Origin: Sphingomonas sp. NFR04
GTDB lineage: Bacteria; Pseudomonadota; Alphaproteobacteria; Sphingomonadales; Sphingomonadaceae
Assembly: GCF_900114095.1 (NCBI RefSeq)
Contig: NZ_FORV01000009.1
Coordinates: forward strand, 62,001 to 126,000
Reading direction: 5' to 3'
Length of the DNA stretch: 64,000 bases
Shown: positions 42,535 through 51,332 of the stretch, piece after piece
Numbering within the stretch: the stretch's first letter is position 1
Layout of the letters: the number at the start of each line of letters is the position of its first letter
Translations under genes and position numbers: made by a program
Notes under the pieces: model-generated
Database searches by the model: none
Seen by the model: only the letters and a program-made list of their open reading frames with translations
What the model was told of the DNA's origin: nothing

Positions 42535-43209
42535 TCAGGCGGAGAGGGCGACGGCGCGGCGCAGCGCCGGGAGCATGTCCTCGGGCTCGGGGCGGCGGGT
42601 ATAGTCGGGGTTCACCTCGGCATAGAGGATCGTCCCGTCCTGGCCGATCACGTAGCGGGCCGGCATCGGCAGGGTCCAGCTGGGATCGCCGTTGAACGAG
42701 GGCAGGTCGTTCTTCAGGCTCTTGTACAGCTCGACCAGATAGTCGGGCAGCGCGAAGCGGAGGCCGAATGCGGCGGCGACGTCGTTGTGCGGGTCCGACA
42801 GGATCGGGAAGTCCAGCGCGTTCTGGCGTACCGACTTGCGGCTGTTCACCGCCGTCTGGGGCGAGATGGCGATAAGGCTGGCGCCCAGTGCCTGGAAGGC
42901 CGGCAGCGCTTCCTGCAGCGCCTGCAGCTCCATGTTGCAATAGGGGCACCAGACGCCGCGATAGAAGCTGACGACCAGCGGCCCCTTGGCGAGCAGCGCT
43001 GCCGAGGAGACGGGGGTTCCGTCGGGGTCGGTGAGGGTGAAGGCCGGGGCCTTGTCGCCGGCCTTGAGGGCCTTGGCGGCGGCACCGCTGGCGATCAGCT
43101 CCGCGGTCGCGCGGTGCATCGTCGCGATCACGGCGGGGGGCACGTTATAGGGCGGCTTGCCGGCCTGGAAATCGGCCTTGAAGGCGTCGAGCTTGGCTTG
43201 GAGGGTCAT
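42535..43209 (-). CDS. Peroxiredoxin-like AhpC/TSA family protein
   Basis: 224 residues. The thioredoxin-fold redox motif is VVSFYRGVWCPYCNMELQAL (CPYC). The N-terminal ~50 residues are a helical extension (LQAKLDAFKADFQAGKPPYNVPP), typical of the peroxiredoxin-like subgroup. It should reduce peroxides with thiol donors. The start at 43209 follows AGGAG. The LysR box 79 bp upstream matches one before the neighbouring LysR gene. Confidence 0.9.
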   Translation of the reverse strand: MTLQAKLDAFKADFQAGKPPYNVPPAVIATMHRATAELIASGAAAKALKAGDKAPAFTLTDPDGTPVSSAALLAKGPLVVSFYRGVWCPYCNMELQALQEALPAFQALGASLIAISPQTAVNSRKSVRQNALDFPILSDPHNDVAAAFGLRFALPDYLVELYKSLKNDLPSFNGDPSWTLPMPARYVIGQDGTILYAEVNPDYTRRPEPEDMLPALRRAVALSA

Positions 43210-43287
43210 GGCGGTTGGCTCCTTGGTCCGTAGTGGCAAGGCACAGATGCGCCGCCGCGCGCCGCCGGTGCAGCCGCGCCCGGCGAC

Positions 43288-43311
43288 TAACGTCCATTCC
43301 GCCGGGGAATG
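43288..43311. promoter_or_regulatory. LysR box upstream of the peroxiredoxin-SDR unit
   Basis: TAACGTCCATTCC-N6-GAATG, containing the symmetric CATTCC-N5-GGAATG (T-N11-A). The same 13-base block and spacing recur at 44234-44257 before the LysR gene itself. Confidence 0.7.
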
Positions 43312-43334
43312 AGCAGCCGTTGCTGCTGATCCTG

Positions 43335-44231
43335 CTAGGCGCTATCCCGCTGCTGCTCGGCGATCGCGGCCTCGACAAAGGCGGCGAACTGGCGCGCCTT
43401 GGCGCTCGCCATGCGCCCCGCGGGGAACACCGCCCAAAGATCGTTCGGCGGGAGCGACCACGCCGTCAGTACGCGGCGCACCGCGCCGCTCGCGAGTTCG
43501 GGCCAGAACATCCAGTCCGGCGCCGCGGTGAGGCCCATGTCGCTCAGCACCGCTGCGCGCAGTCCTTCTGCCGCGCTCATCCGCACCCGGCTGCGGACCA
43601 TGATCGAGGTTTCCGCGCCATCGCGGGTGAACGACCAGATGCTGGAAAACTGGCTGTGCACGACCGTGTCGTGCGCCGCGATGTCGGCCGGGCTCTGCGG
43701 CTCGCCCGCGCGCGCGAAATAGGCGGGGGTGGCGAGCACCGAGCGGCGGCCGGTGGCAAGCTTGCGCGCGACGGCCGAGGAGTCGGGCAGCGCGCCCATC
43801 CGCAGCGAGACGTCGATGCCCTCCGCGATCAGGTCGATCACGCGATCATCGAGGATCACGTCGATCTCCAGCTCGGGGTGCTGCGCCAGGAAGCGCGGCA
43901 ACAGCGGCACGATGTGCAGCCGCGCGAAGGTGGTGGCGGCGGACACGCGCAGGCAGCCGGACAGCCCGGCCCCGGCCCCGCGCGCGGCAAGCTCGGCCTC
44001 GTCGGCCTCCTGGATGGCGAGCTTGGCGCGCTCGTAGAAGCGCTGCCCCGCCTCGGTGGGCGTGAGGCCATGCGTCGAGCGGATCAGCAGGCTCACCTGC
44101 AGCCGCCCCTCCAGCTGCGCGATCGTCTTCGACACCGCGGGCTGCCCTACGTTCAGATGCCGCGCCGCCGCCGAGAAGGAGCCGGTTTCCACCACCCGCA
44201 CGAAGGTGGCCATCGCCTGGTATCGATCCAC
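43335..44231 (-). CDS. LysR-family transcriptional regulator
   Basis: 298 residues from a GTG six bases after AGGAGG. Winged helix MATFVRVVETGSFSAAARHLNVGQPAVSKTIAQLEGRLQVSLLIRSTHGL, then the effector domain (GCLRVSAATTFARLHIVPLLPRFLAQHPELEIDVIL). Its ribosome site is embedded in a LysR box (44234-44257), so autorepression is likely. The second copy of that box ties it to the peroxiredoxin-SDR unit on its other side, and the divergent GST/old-yellow-enzyme operon shares its promoter region. An oxidative or electrophile-stress regulator is a reasonable guess. Confidence 0.9.
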   Translation of the reverse strand: MDRYQAMATFVRVVETGSFSAAARHLNVGQPAVSKTIAQLEGRLQVSLLIRSTHGLTPTEAGQRFYERAKLAIQEADEAELAARGAGAGLSGCLRVSAATTFARLHIVPLLPRFLAQHPELEIDVILDDRVIDLIAEGIDVSLRMGALPDSSAVARKLATGRRSVLATPAYFARAGEPQSPADIAAHDTVVHSQFSSIWSFTRDGAETSIMVRSRVRMSAAEGLRAAVLSDMGLTAAPDWMFWPELASGAVRRVLTAWSLPPNDLWAVFPAGRMASAKARQFAAFVEAAIAEQQRDSA

Positions 44232-44233
44232 GT

Positions 44234-44257
44234 CATTCCTCCTTGGAATGGACGTTA
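44234..44257. promoter_or_regulatory. LysR box at the LysR/GST divergent promoter
   Basis: Reverse-strand TAACGTCCATTCC-N6-GAATG with core CATTCC-N5-GGAATG, identical block and spacing to 43288-43311. It covers the Shine-Dalgarno of the LysR gene and lies 83 bp before the divergent GST start. Confidence 0.7.
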
Positions 44258-44339
44258 TCGCCTGCGGCCTGCTGCCATGTCCACAGCGGAAGAGGCATCT
44301 GGACGTCACGCCATTGTTTCAATCCTAGGGAGGACTCCC

Positions 44340-44963
44340 ATGCTTGACGTCTATGCCTTCGCCACGCCCAACAGCATCAAGGTGCCGATCGCACTGGAAG
44401 AGCTGGGCCTCGACTATGACCTGCATGCGGTGAACATCCGCAAGGGCGAGCAGAAGCTGCCCGATTTCATCGCGCTCAACCCGAATGCCAAGGTGCCGGT
44501 GCTGGTCGATGACGGCCTGGTGCTCACCGAATCCGCGGCGATCCTCGTCTATCTCGCCGAGAAGACCGGCAAGCTGCTGCCCGCCACGGGCGAGGCGCGG
44601 GCGCGCGTGTTCGAGCAATTGTTCTTCCACGCCTCCGCGCTGAGCCCCGCCTTCGGCCAGTCCGGCTTCTTCCAGCGTCTCGCCGCCGAGCCGCAGCCGC
44701 TCGCCATCGAGCGTTTCTCCGGAGAAGCCAGGCGGACGGTTGCCGTGCTCGACGACCTGCTGGGCCGGCGGCGCTTCGTCGCCGGCGACGCCTTCACCAT
44801 CGCCGACATCGCCCATTTCGGCTGGCTCTGGCGCCGGGAATTCGCCGGGGTCGGGCTGGAAGCAGCCCCCAATGTCGCCCGCTGGTACGCCGAGGTCGAG
44901 CAACGCCCCGCCGTCCGACGCGCCATTGCCCGCGTCGAGGCGCTCGTGCCGGTCGCCGCCTGA
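44340..44963 (+). CDS. Glutathione S-transferase
   Basis: 207 residues. Thioredoxin-like N-domain (VYAFATPNSIKVPIALEELGLDYDLHAVNI; cis-Pro in AKVPVLVDD; glutathione-binding LTESAAILVYLAEK), then an all-helical C-domain (FVAGDAFTIADIAHFGWLWRREF with the N-capping box TIADI). The pattern resembles the YfcG/YghU-type bacterial enzymes that act on disulfides. GGGAGG precedes the start. The OYE gene follows 23 bp later as an operon. Confidence 0.92.
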   Translation: MLDVYAFATPNSIKVPIALEELGLDYDLHAVNIRKGEQKLPDFIALNPNAKVPVLVDDGLVLTESAAILVYLAEKTGKLLPATGEARARVFEQLFFHASALSPAFGQSGFFQRLAAEPQPLAIERFSGEARRTVAVLDDLLGRRRFVAGDAFTIADIAHFGWLWRREFAGVGLEAAPNVARWYAEVEQRPAVRRAIARVEALVPVAA

Positions 44964-44986
44964 ACGACCTTCTAGGAGAACGTCCC

Positions 44987-46084
44987 ATGTCGAAATTGTT
45001 CACGCCGCTCCGCGCTGGCGCTCTGTCACTCGGCCACCGCGTGGTCATGGCGCCGCTCACCCGCATGCGCGCCGAACCGGGAGACCGCCCGAGCGCGCTG
45101 ATGCGCGAATACTACACCCAGCGCGCCGCCAAGGGCGGGCTGATCGTCTCGGAGGCGACGCCGATCTCGCGCCAGGGCTATGGCTATGCCGGTGCGCCCG
45201 GCATCTATGACGACGCGCAGATCGAAGGCTGGCGGGCTGTGACGGACGCGGTGCATGCCAAGGGCGCGCAGATCGTGCTGCAGCTCTGGCATGTCGGCCG
45301 GCAATCGCATCCGGACATCCAGCCGGGCGGCGCGGCGCCGGTCGCGCCCTCGGCCATCGCGGCGGAGGGCTATGGCTATGCGACGCACGGCCCCGTCCCG
45401 TTCAGCATGCCGCGTGCGCTGGAGCGGCACGAGATCCCGCCGATCATCGCGGCATTCGGCGCGGGGGCGGCGCGGGCGAAGGCCGCGGGCTTCGACGGGG
45501 TCGAGATCCACGGGGCCAATGGCTATCTGCCCGATCAATTCCTGCAGGACGGCACCAACCGGCGCACCGACGACTATGGTGGCCCGATCGAGAACCGCGC
45601 GCGCTTCCTGCTCGAGGCGACGCAGGCCGCGATCGAGGCGTTCGGTGCCGATCGGGTGGGCGTGCGGCTGAGCCCCAGCGGCACCTATGGCTCGATGTCC
45701 GACAGCAATCCTCAGGCGACCTTCGGCTATGTCGCGCGGCAGCTCGATGCGCTGGGCATCGCCTATCTCCATGTGGTCGAGCCACGCATCAAGGGCACGC
45801 AGCTGATCGCCGAGGCCGAACCGGTCGCGGTGCGCTACCTGCGACCCTTGTTCGGCGGCACGATCATCGCGGCGGGCGGGTTCGACGGCGCCGGCGCCGA
45901 AGCGCTGCTGGAGGCCAGGGATGCCGATGCGGTGGCGTTCGGCCGCGCGTTCATCGCCAATCCCGATCTGCCGGAGCGGCTGCGGCTGGGCCTGCCGCTC
46001 AACCCCTATGACCGCGCGACCTTCTATGGCGGCGATGCGCGCGGCTACACCGACTATCCGTTTCATGACCGCGCCGCGGCGTGA
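44987..46084 (+). CDS. Old yellow enzyme-family NADH:flavin oxidoreductase
   Basis: 365 residues, FMN TIM barrel: MAPLTRMRAEPGDRPS at the start, substrate-binding His and Asn in EIHGANGYLPDQFLQDGTN, RTDDYGGPIENRARFLLE, and FMN-phosphate site IIAAGGF...DAVAFGRAFIANPDLPERL. It resembles NemA and xenobiotic enoate reductases, reducing electrophilic alkenes and nitro compounds. It is second in the GST operon, fitting an electrophile-detoxification role. Ends before a perfect 11-bp hairpin. Confidence 0.93.
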   Translation: MSKLFTPLRAGALSLGHRVVMAPLTRMRAEPGDRPSALMREYYTQRAAKGGLIVSEATPISRQGYGYAGAPGIYDDAQIEGWRAVTDAVHAKGAQIVLQLWHVGRQSHPDIQPGGAAPVAPSAIAAEGYGYATHGPVPFSMPRALERHEIPPIIAAFGAGAARAKAAGFDGVEIHGANGYLPDQFLQDGTNRRTDDYGGPIENRARFLLEATQAAIEAFGADRVGVRLSPSGTYGSMSDSNPQATFGYVARQLDALGIAYLHVVEPRIKGTQLIAEAEPVAVRYLRPLFGGTIIAAGGFDGAGAEALLEARDADAVAFGRAFIANPDLPERLRLGLPLNPYDRATFYGGDARGYTDYPFHDRAAA

Positions 46085-46088
46085 CCCT

Positions 46089-46123
46089 GGTGCGCAGGCT
46101 CGTCTCGCAAGGGCCTGCGCACC
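46089..46123. terminator. Bidirectional hairpin between OYE and LysR genes
   Basis: Perfect 11-bp stem GGTGCGCAGGC/GCCTGCGCACC with a 13-nt loop, between convergent stop codons. Confidence 0.65.
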
Positions 46124-46137
46124 CGCCCCGCCCGGGC

Positions 46138-47034
46138 TCAGCTCAGGTTCGCGCCGCGGAAATACTGCTTCGCTGCCTCGATGAACACGCGGAGATTGGG
46201 CGAGGCGGATCGCTGGCCCTGGAACAGCAGGTGGACCGGCACGGGGGGCGGCTCCTGGTCGATCAGCAGCCGTTTCAGGCGTCCCGCGGCGATGTCGTTC
46301 ACCACCTGGTAGGAAAGCGCGCGCGTGATCCCCATCCCCAGGCACGCCGCGTGGATCGCCGCGTCCGCGCTGTTGACGATCAGCCGCGGCTCGAGCCGGA
46401 GCGCCGGCCGCCCGGACGCGCCGAAACGCCATTCTCCCGGCGGTCCTGCCAGCCCATCGAAATGGAGCAGCCGGTGCGCTGCGAGTTCGGACACGCTCAT
46501 GGGCTCGCCATGCTGGGCGAGATAGGCCGGGCTCGCCGTCACCACCTTGCGGATCTCGCCGACGCGCACGGCGTGGAACGCACTGTCCGAGAGGTCGGCG
46601 ATGCGCACGGCGATGTCGATCCCCTCCTCCACCATCCGCACCACGCGATCGAGCAGCAGCAGGCGGATGTTGAGATCGGGATTCGCGCGGATCACCGCGT
46701 CGATCACCGGCACGATGTGGAGACGGCCGAACACCATCGGCGCGGTGACGACCAGCGTGCCATGCGGCTTGGCGCCGACGCCGCGCACGTCCCTTTCGGC
46801 TGCGTCCAGCTCCGCCAGTGCCGCGCGGCAGCGGGCGATATAGCCCTCGCCGGCTTCACTCAGCCGCACCGAACGGGTGGTGCGCATCAACAGCGTCAGC
46901 CCCAGCGACTCCTCCAGGTCCTTGATCGCGCGGGTGGCGGTGGAGGGCGTCATGTTCAGGCTGCGCGCTGCCTCCGCGAAGCTGCCCTTGTCGGCAACCG
47001 CGATGAACGTCCGCAGCATCTCCAGTCGATCCAT
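46138..47034 (-). CDS. LysR-family transcriptional regulator
   Basis: 298 residues. Winged helix MLRTFIAVADKGSFAEAARSLNMTPSTATRAIKDLEESLGLTLLMRTTRSV and effector domain (GTLVVTAPMVFGRLHIVPVIDAVIRANPDLNIRLLLLDRVVRMVEEGIDIAVRI), of the DmlR/AaeR-like subgroup with PVxLLxxGQR at the end. Divergent from the 6-oxocamphor-hydrolase-like gene. A CCCG-N10-CGGG palindrome containing GATTATCATC lies ~35 bp upstream. Confidence 0.92.
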   Translation of the reverse strand: MDRLEMLRTFIAVADKGSFAEAARSLNMTPSTATRAIKDLEESLGLTLLMRTTRSVRLSEAGEGYIARCRAALAELDAAERDVRGVGAKPHGTLVVTAPMVFGRLHIVPVIDAVIRANPDLNIRLLLLDRVVRMVEEGIDIAVRIADLSDSAFHAVRVGEIRKVVTASPAYLAQHGEPMSVSELAAHRLLHFDGLAGPPGEWRFGASGRPALRLEPRLIVNSADAAIHAACLGMGITRALSYQVVNDIAAGRLKRLLIDQEPPPVPVHLLFQGQRSASPNLRVFIEAAKQYFRGANLS

Positions 47035-47376
47035 TTGATACCCGCAAGAAACAGCCAGTGATGCCCGGGATTATCATCGGGTTCCGCAAGGGTACTAGAA
47101 CGAAACGGACGGATTGCGGGCCGACCGCCGGGACCGCTCAGGCATGCAAGAATGACTTTCGACCTTTGCGCATTATCGCGCCGCCCGCGCTGCCGTAGCT
47201 AAACAGGGCGACGCCGGACACGCGATCGTCGCCGGCGCGGCCCCCGAACTGCCCGCGCTGACGTGCAGAACAACATTTTCGATGAACAGGCCGGGCAGGC
47301 CCTTCTGCCCCGCCCCTATCGTCGCGTCGACGAGCCGTCGTCGCGCACCCACCAGGCTCAACTTCGGAGACACGAC
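47035..47376. other. 342-bp divergent spacer with one palindrome
   Basis: Between the LysR gene and the crotonase-fold hydrolase gene. Near 47067-47084, CCCG-GGATTATCAT-CGGG forms an inverted repeat and contains GATTATCATC, also found at about 38955 before the dehalogenase-like gene. The remainder shows no reading frame or RNA that I can support. TTCGGAGA precedes the downstream start. Confidence 0.5.
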
Positions 47377-48147
47377 ATGGCCAAGTTCGAAACCTATCGC
47401 GACGCCTTCCCCAACGCCCGCCTCACGCGCAAGGACAATGGCGTTCTGGAGGTGGCGCTGCACAGCAATGGCGGCAAGCTGGTCTTCAACGGCCATACCC
47501 ATGAGCAGTTCGTCGACCTGTTCCACCAGATCGGCGAGGACCGCGACAATCGCGTGGTGATCCTCACCGGCACGGGCGACGCGTTCATGGACGTGATCGA
47601 GCCCGACGGGTTCGATTTCTTCACCCCCCAGGGCTATGACAAGATCCTGCGCGAGGGCCGCAAGGTCCTATCCAACCTGCTCGACATCGAAGTGCCGATG
47701 ATCACCGCGCTCAACGGCCCGGTGCTGCTCCACAGCGAATATGCCCTGCTGACCGACATCATCCTCGCCACGCCGGAGACGGTGTTCCAGGACAAGCCGC
47801 ATTTCGAATTCGGCATCGTCCCCGGCGACGGCATGCACCTGCTGTGGCCGCACGTGATCGGCTCGGTGCGCGGACGCTATTTCCTGCTGACCCGCCAGGT
47901 GCTGGACGCCGCGACGGCCAGGAACTGGGGCGTCGTCAACGAGATCGTGCCTGCCGATAGCCTGCTCGCCCGTGCGCACGCGATCGCCGACGGCATCGCT
48001 GCACTGCCGCCGCTGACCAGCCGCTACACCCGCATCGCGCTCACCACGCAGCAGCGCCGCTTGGTCGATGAAGGTACCGGTTATGGCCTCGCGCTGGAGG
48101 GAATCAGCGCCGCCGAGGTCGCGCGCTCGATGGCCGCCCAGGCCTGA
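47377..48147 (+). CDS. Crotonase-fold C-C hydrolase, 6-oxocamphor hydrolase-like
   Basis: 256 residues. The chain aligns by eye along its whole length with Rhodococcus 6-oxocamphor hydrolase, a retro-Claisenase cleaving symmetric beta-diketones. Its catalytic and binding residues are all kept at a constant offset of three: His42 (His45), His119 (His122), His142 (His145), Asp151 (Asp154) and Glu241 (Glu244). Shared blocks are RVVILTGTGDAF, EVPMITALNGPV, FQDKPHFEFGIVPGDG and GRYFLLTRQVLDA. It is therefore probably a beta-diketone hydrolase rather than an enoyl-CoA hydratase. ATG 47377 has GGAG upstream. Probably controlled by the divergent LysR. Confidence 0.88.
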   Translation: MAKFETYRDAFPNARLTRKDNGVLEVALHSNGGKLVFNGHTHEQFVDLFHQIGEDRDNRVVILTGTGDAFMDVIEPDGFDFFTPQGYDKILREGRKVLSNLLDIEVPMITALNGPVLLHSEYALLTDIILATPETVFQDKPHFEFGIVPGDGMHLLWPHVIGSVRGRYFLLTRQVLDAATARNWGVVNEIVPADSLLARAHAIADGIAALPPLTSRYTRIALTTQQRRLVDEGTGYGLALEGISAAEVARSMAAQA

Positions 48148-48309
48148 CGTCCAGCGCGGCGCCGGGCGACTGCCCGCTTCGGCAAGCGGCTCGCAGCAGG
48201 TAGCAGCGTGGCGGAACGATGCCAGCTATTACCTGCCGGCCGGGCAGGACCAGGCGCCCTCGCCGGTCCTGCACCGCTGGGTGGCGGAGCAACTCCGTGC
48301 GTCATTCCA

Positions 48310-48323
48310 TGTTAGCGGTCACA
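48310..48323. promoter_or_regulatory. LacI-type palindrome 1 upstream of the TonB receptor
   Basis: TGTTAGCGGTCACA around a central CG, one mismatch from the TGTTAnCGnTAACA pattern. It is 115 bp before the receptor start. Confidence 0.5.
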
Positions 48324-48324
48324 G

Positions 48325-48338
48325 TTTAACCGGTTACA
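48325..48338. promoter_or_regulatory. LacI-type palindrome 2 upstream of the TonB receptor
   Basis: TTTAACCGGTTACA with core TAACCGGTTA, one base after site 1. The two palindrome centres are 15 bp apart, suggesting either overlapping choices or cooperative dimers. Confidence 0.5.
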
Positions 48339-48438
48339 TTCTCGCCTTGATATCTCAACTTGTTTTTCTCATAGTTTGAAAAAGCAAAATAATTCCCGCC
48401 AACGAGCGGTAATGTTTCAAACGGGAGAGGAACGCGCC

Positions 48439-51324
48439 ATGTCATCGTCGCTTAAACTTTGCCTGCTGCTCGGCAGCGTGCTGTCGGGTGCGCCCGCGTT
48501 CGCGCAGACCGGATCGGCACCGGATCTCGCGGCGCCCGGGCCGCAGAGCCAGACGCCGCCGGCGGCTGCGGTGGGGCAGGATAGCGCCGCTGCCCCGGAT
48601 GGCACCACCGCTGCTCGCGACGAGATCGTCGTGACCGGCATCCGCGCCAGCCTGAGTTCCTCCGCACAGGTGAAGCGCGAGGCCAACCAGATCGTCGACT
48701 CCATCAGTGCGGTGGATGTCGGCAAATTCCCCGACGCGAACATCGCCGAATCGCTCCAGCGCATCACCGGCGTCGCGATCGACCGTTCGGGTGGCGAAGG
48801 ACAGTTCATCACCGTCCGCGGTCTGGGACCGGAGTTCAACACCGTGCTGGTCAACGGTCGCGTGATGGCGACCGACAATGCCGGCCGTGAATTTTCCTTC
48901 GACGTGCTCTCGTCGAACATGATCCAGCGCACCGACGTCTTCAAGTCGAGCGTGCCGGAGCTGCAGGAGGGCGGCATCGGCGCGACGGTCAACATCGTGA
49001 CCGCGCGTCCGCTCAAGGGCCCGAGCGGCTTCCAGGCCGCGGCGCAGATCGGCGGCATCTATGATCGCTCGCGCAAGAGCGTGTCGCCCGATCTGGCGGC
49101 CACGGTCTCCTACGCCAACCCAGACAAGACCTTCGGCGTGCTGCTCGCGGGCTCCTACACCAAGCGCAAGAGCCAGACGGACACGATCGCGATCGACGGC
49201 TGGATCAACGGTCGCCCGAACATCGTGCAGCAGATCGGCGGCGTGCCGACGCTGATCACCGGCACCGATCCGCGTTACCCGGTCACCGGCAACGCCAACC
49301 TGCCGCAGAGCCTCTACTATCAGCGCGCGCAGGAGGAGCGCGAGCGGATCAACGTCTCGGGCGCGGTCCAGCTGAAGCCCAGCGACAATCTCGAGATCAC
49401 CGTCGACGGCATCTATTCGCGCTTCAACATCTCGGGCGTGACGCGTCGCCTCGACAACTTCATGGCGGCGCCGTACTTCGAACCGACCTTCGACGGCACG
49501 AACACCGCCACCAGCCTGACCATGCTCGGCCGCGACTTCATTGCGCAGAACCCGCAGTTCCTGGCGGCAAACCCCGACCTGACGAACAACGGCGTCAACG
49601 CCAAGGTCGACCATGTCTACAACACGACCAACCGCAAGTCGGACAGCTACCAGGTCGGCGCCAACCTGAAGTGGAACCCGGCGGAGAACATCGAGCTGCG
49701 CTTCGATGCCTCCACCACCGGCGCCAATCGGCGCTCGCCCAACGCCTATCTCGTCTATGGTGCGCTGCTGCCGTACAATTACCAGTTCAAGCTGGATGGC
49801 GGTAACGGCATCCCGTCGATCTCGTACGACAACAACGTCATCAACAACGCCGACTTGATGCGCCTGCATTATATGGGGATCGACGCCAATCGGTCGCGCG
49901 ATCGCGGCTCGGAATATCATTTCGACACGAAGTTCGACGTGGACCGCTCGATCCTGCGCAACGTCATGGTGGGCCTGTCCTATACCGAGCGACGCAAGAT
50001 CAACCGTTCGTTCAACAACAGCGATACCAGCTGCACCTATTGCGGCTACCAGGTGCCGATCGCGCAGGGGCTGCTCAAGCCCTATCAGTGGAGCGACCTG
50101 CTCGGCGGCGGGCAGAATATCCCGCCCTCGGTGTTCGAGGTCGATCCGCAGGCCTTCCTCGCCTATCTCAACAATCCCGCGACGCTCAACATCCCTTCGA
50201 ACGGGCGCACCCCGGAGCAGCAGGCCGCGTTCGCGGCACAGGTGCAGGCGCTGGAGGGCGGCCCCTTCGGCGTGCGCGAGCAGCTGCGCGGCACTGTCAA
50301 CGTGCGCGAGCGGCTTACCGCGGGCTATATCAGCATGCAGTTCGGCAACGATCGCTGGACCGGCAATGCCGGTGTGCGCGTGATCCGCACCCAGGTACTG
50401 TCCTCGGGCTTCGATACGCCGGTTACGAGCATCAACAACACGCCCGGCGACGACACGCTGCAATATACCTATGGCCCGGCCACCGCGATCGCCGTGCGCA
50501 GCAGCTACGTCAACGCCCTCCCCTCGGCCAACATCAAGTACAGCCTAACGGACAAGCTGATCGCCCGCGCGGCCTTCTCGCAGACGATCACGCGGCCGAC
50601 GCTGACCGATCTGGGGGTCAACAACGACTATGGCGGCCGCATCGCGGTGCCGCTGTCATCGGGCGGCAATCCCAGCCTTTTGCCATTCCGCTCGACCAAC
50701 TATGATCTGTCGCTGGAATGGTACCTGTCGCGCGTCAGCTACATCAGCGTCGGCGGCTTCTACAAGGACCTGTCCGATTTCCTCGAGCTGCAGACGCTGC
50801 CGGTCGAGCGCTTTGGGCGGACCTATCAGGACACGCGCACGCGCAACGGCCAGACCGGAACGATCAAGGGTATCGAGGTCGGCGCGCAATATTCGCTCGA
50901 TGCGCTGGGCGGCTTCGTCGGCGGCTTCGGGGTGACCGGCAACTACACCTATGTCGCCAGCAGCGCGACGCGCGACCAGACGCTGAGCGACTTCTCCTGC
51001 GGCTATAACGGCCTGTCGCCACACTCGGCGAACGGCAGCGTGTTCTACGAGAAATTCGGGATCTCCGCCCGGGTATCGTACAACTGGCGCTCGGACTATC
51101 TGCGCAATTGCCGCGACAGCCAGTCGCGACCGCGTAACCGCTCGTCCTACGGGCAGCTCGATTTCAACCTGTCCTACGATCTCACGCCCAACTTCCAGGT
51201 CTATCTCCAGGGTGTGAACGTGACGAACAGGTTCATCAACGAATGGTCGGCCATCGAGGAGCGCTACCTGCTCCAGCAGGAGACCGGCGCGCGCTACAAT
51301 TTCGGCGTTCGCATCAAGCTTTGA
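48439..51324 (+). CDS. TonB-dependent receptor (sphingomonad/caulobacter type)
   Basis: 961 residues. Signal peptide LKLCLLLGSVLSGAPAFAQ, a ~45-residue Pro/Ala linker, TonB-box-like region RDEIVVTGIRASL, plug domain (ESLQRITGVAIDRSGGEGQFITVRGLGPEFNTVLVNGR) and a long barrel ending GARYNFGVRIKL. A Cys pair SCTYCGY sits in an extracellular loop. It should import a glycan or other large nutrient across the outer membrane. ATG 48439 has GAGAGGAACG upstream; earlier in-frame starts would spoil the signal peptide. Two LacI-type palindromes in the promoter suggest sugar control. A terminator follows. Confidence 0.93.
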   Translation: MSSSLKLCLLLGSVLSGAPAFAQTGSAPDLAAPGPQSQTPPAAAVGQDSAAAPDGTTAARDEIVVTGIRASLSSSAQVKREANQIVDSISAVDVGKFPDANIAESLQRITGVAIDRSGGEGQFITVRGLGPEFNTVLVNGRVMATDNAGREFSFDVLSSNMIQRTDVFKSSVPELQEGGIGATVNIVTARPLKGPSGFQAAAQIGGIYDRSRKSVSPDLAATVSYANPDKTFGVLLAGSYTKRKSQTDTIAIDGWINGRPNIVQQIGGVPTLITGTDPRYPVTGNANLPQSLYYQRAQEERERINVSGAVQLKPSDNLEITVDGIYSRFNISGVTRRLDNFMAAPYFEPTFDGTNTATSLTMLGRDFIAQNPQFLAANPDLTNNGVNAKVDHVYNTTNRKSDSYQVGANLKWNPAENIELRFDASTTGANRRSPNAYLVYGALLPYNYQFKLDGGNGIPSISYDNNVINNADLMRLHYMGIDANRSRDRGSEYHFDTKFDVDRSILRNVMVGLSYTERRKINRSFNNSDTSCTYCGYQVPIAQGLLKPYQWSDLLGGGQNIPPSVFEVDPQAFLAYLNNPATLNIPSNGRTPEQQAAFAAQVQALEGGPFGVREQLRGTVNVRERLTAGYISMQFGNDRWTGNAGVRVIRTQVLSSGFDTPVTSINNTPGDDTLQYTYGPATAIAVRSSYVNALPSANIKYSLTDKLIARAAFSQTITRPTLTDLGVNNDYGGRIAVPLSSGGNPSLLPFRSTNYDLSLEWYLSRVSYISVGGFYKDLSDFLELQTLPVERFGRTYQDTRTRNGQTGTIKGIEVGAQYSLDALGGFVGGFGVTGNYTYVASSATRDQTLSDFSCGYNGLSPHSANGSVFYEKFGISARVSYNWRSDYLRNCRDSQSRPRNRSSYGQLDFNLSYDLTPNFQVYLQGVNVTNRFINEWSAIEERYLLQQETGARYNFGVRIKL

Positions 51325-51332
51325 GGCTGCGA

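Noticed and set aside
48170..48190. CCGCTT-CGGC-AAGCGG hairpin after the 6-oxocamphor-hydrolase-like gene
   Set aside because: Only a 6-bp stem without a T tract; too weak to call a terminator.
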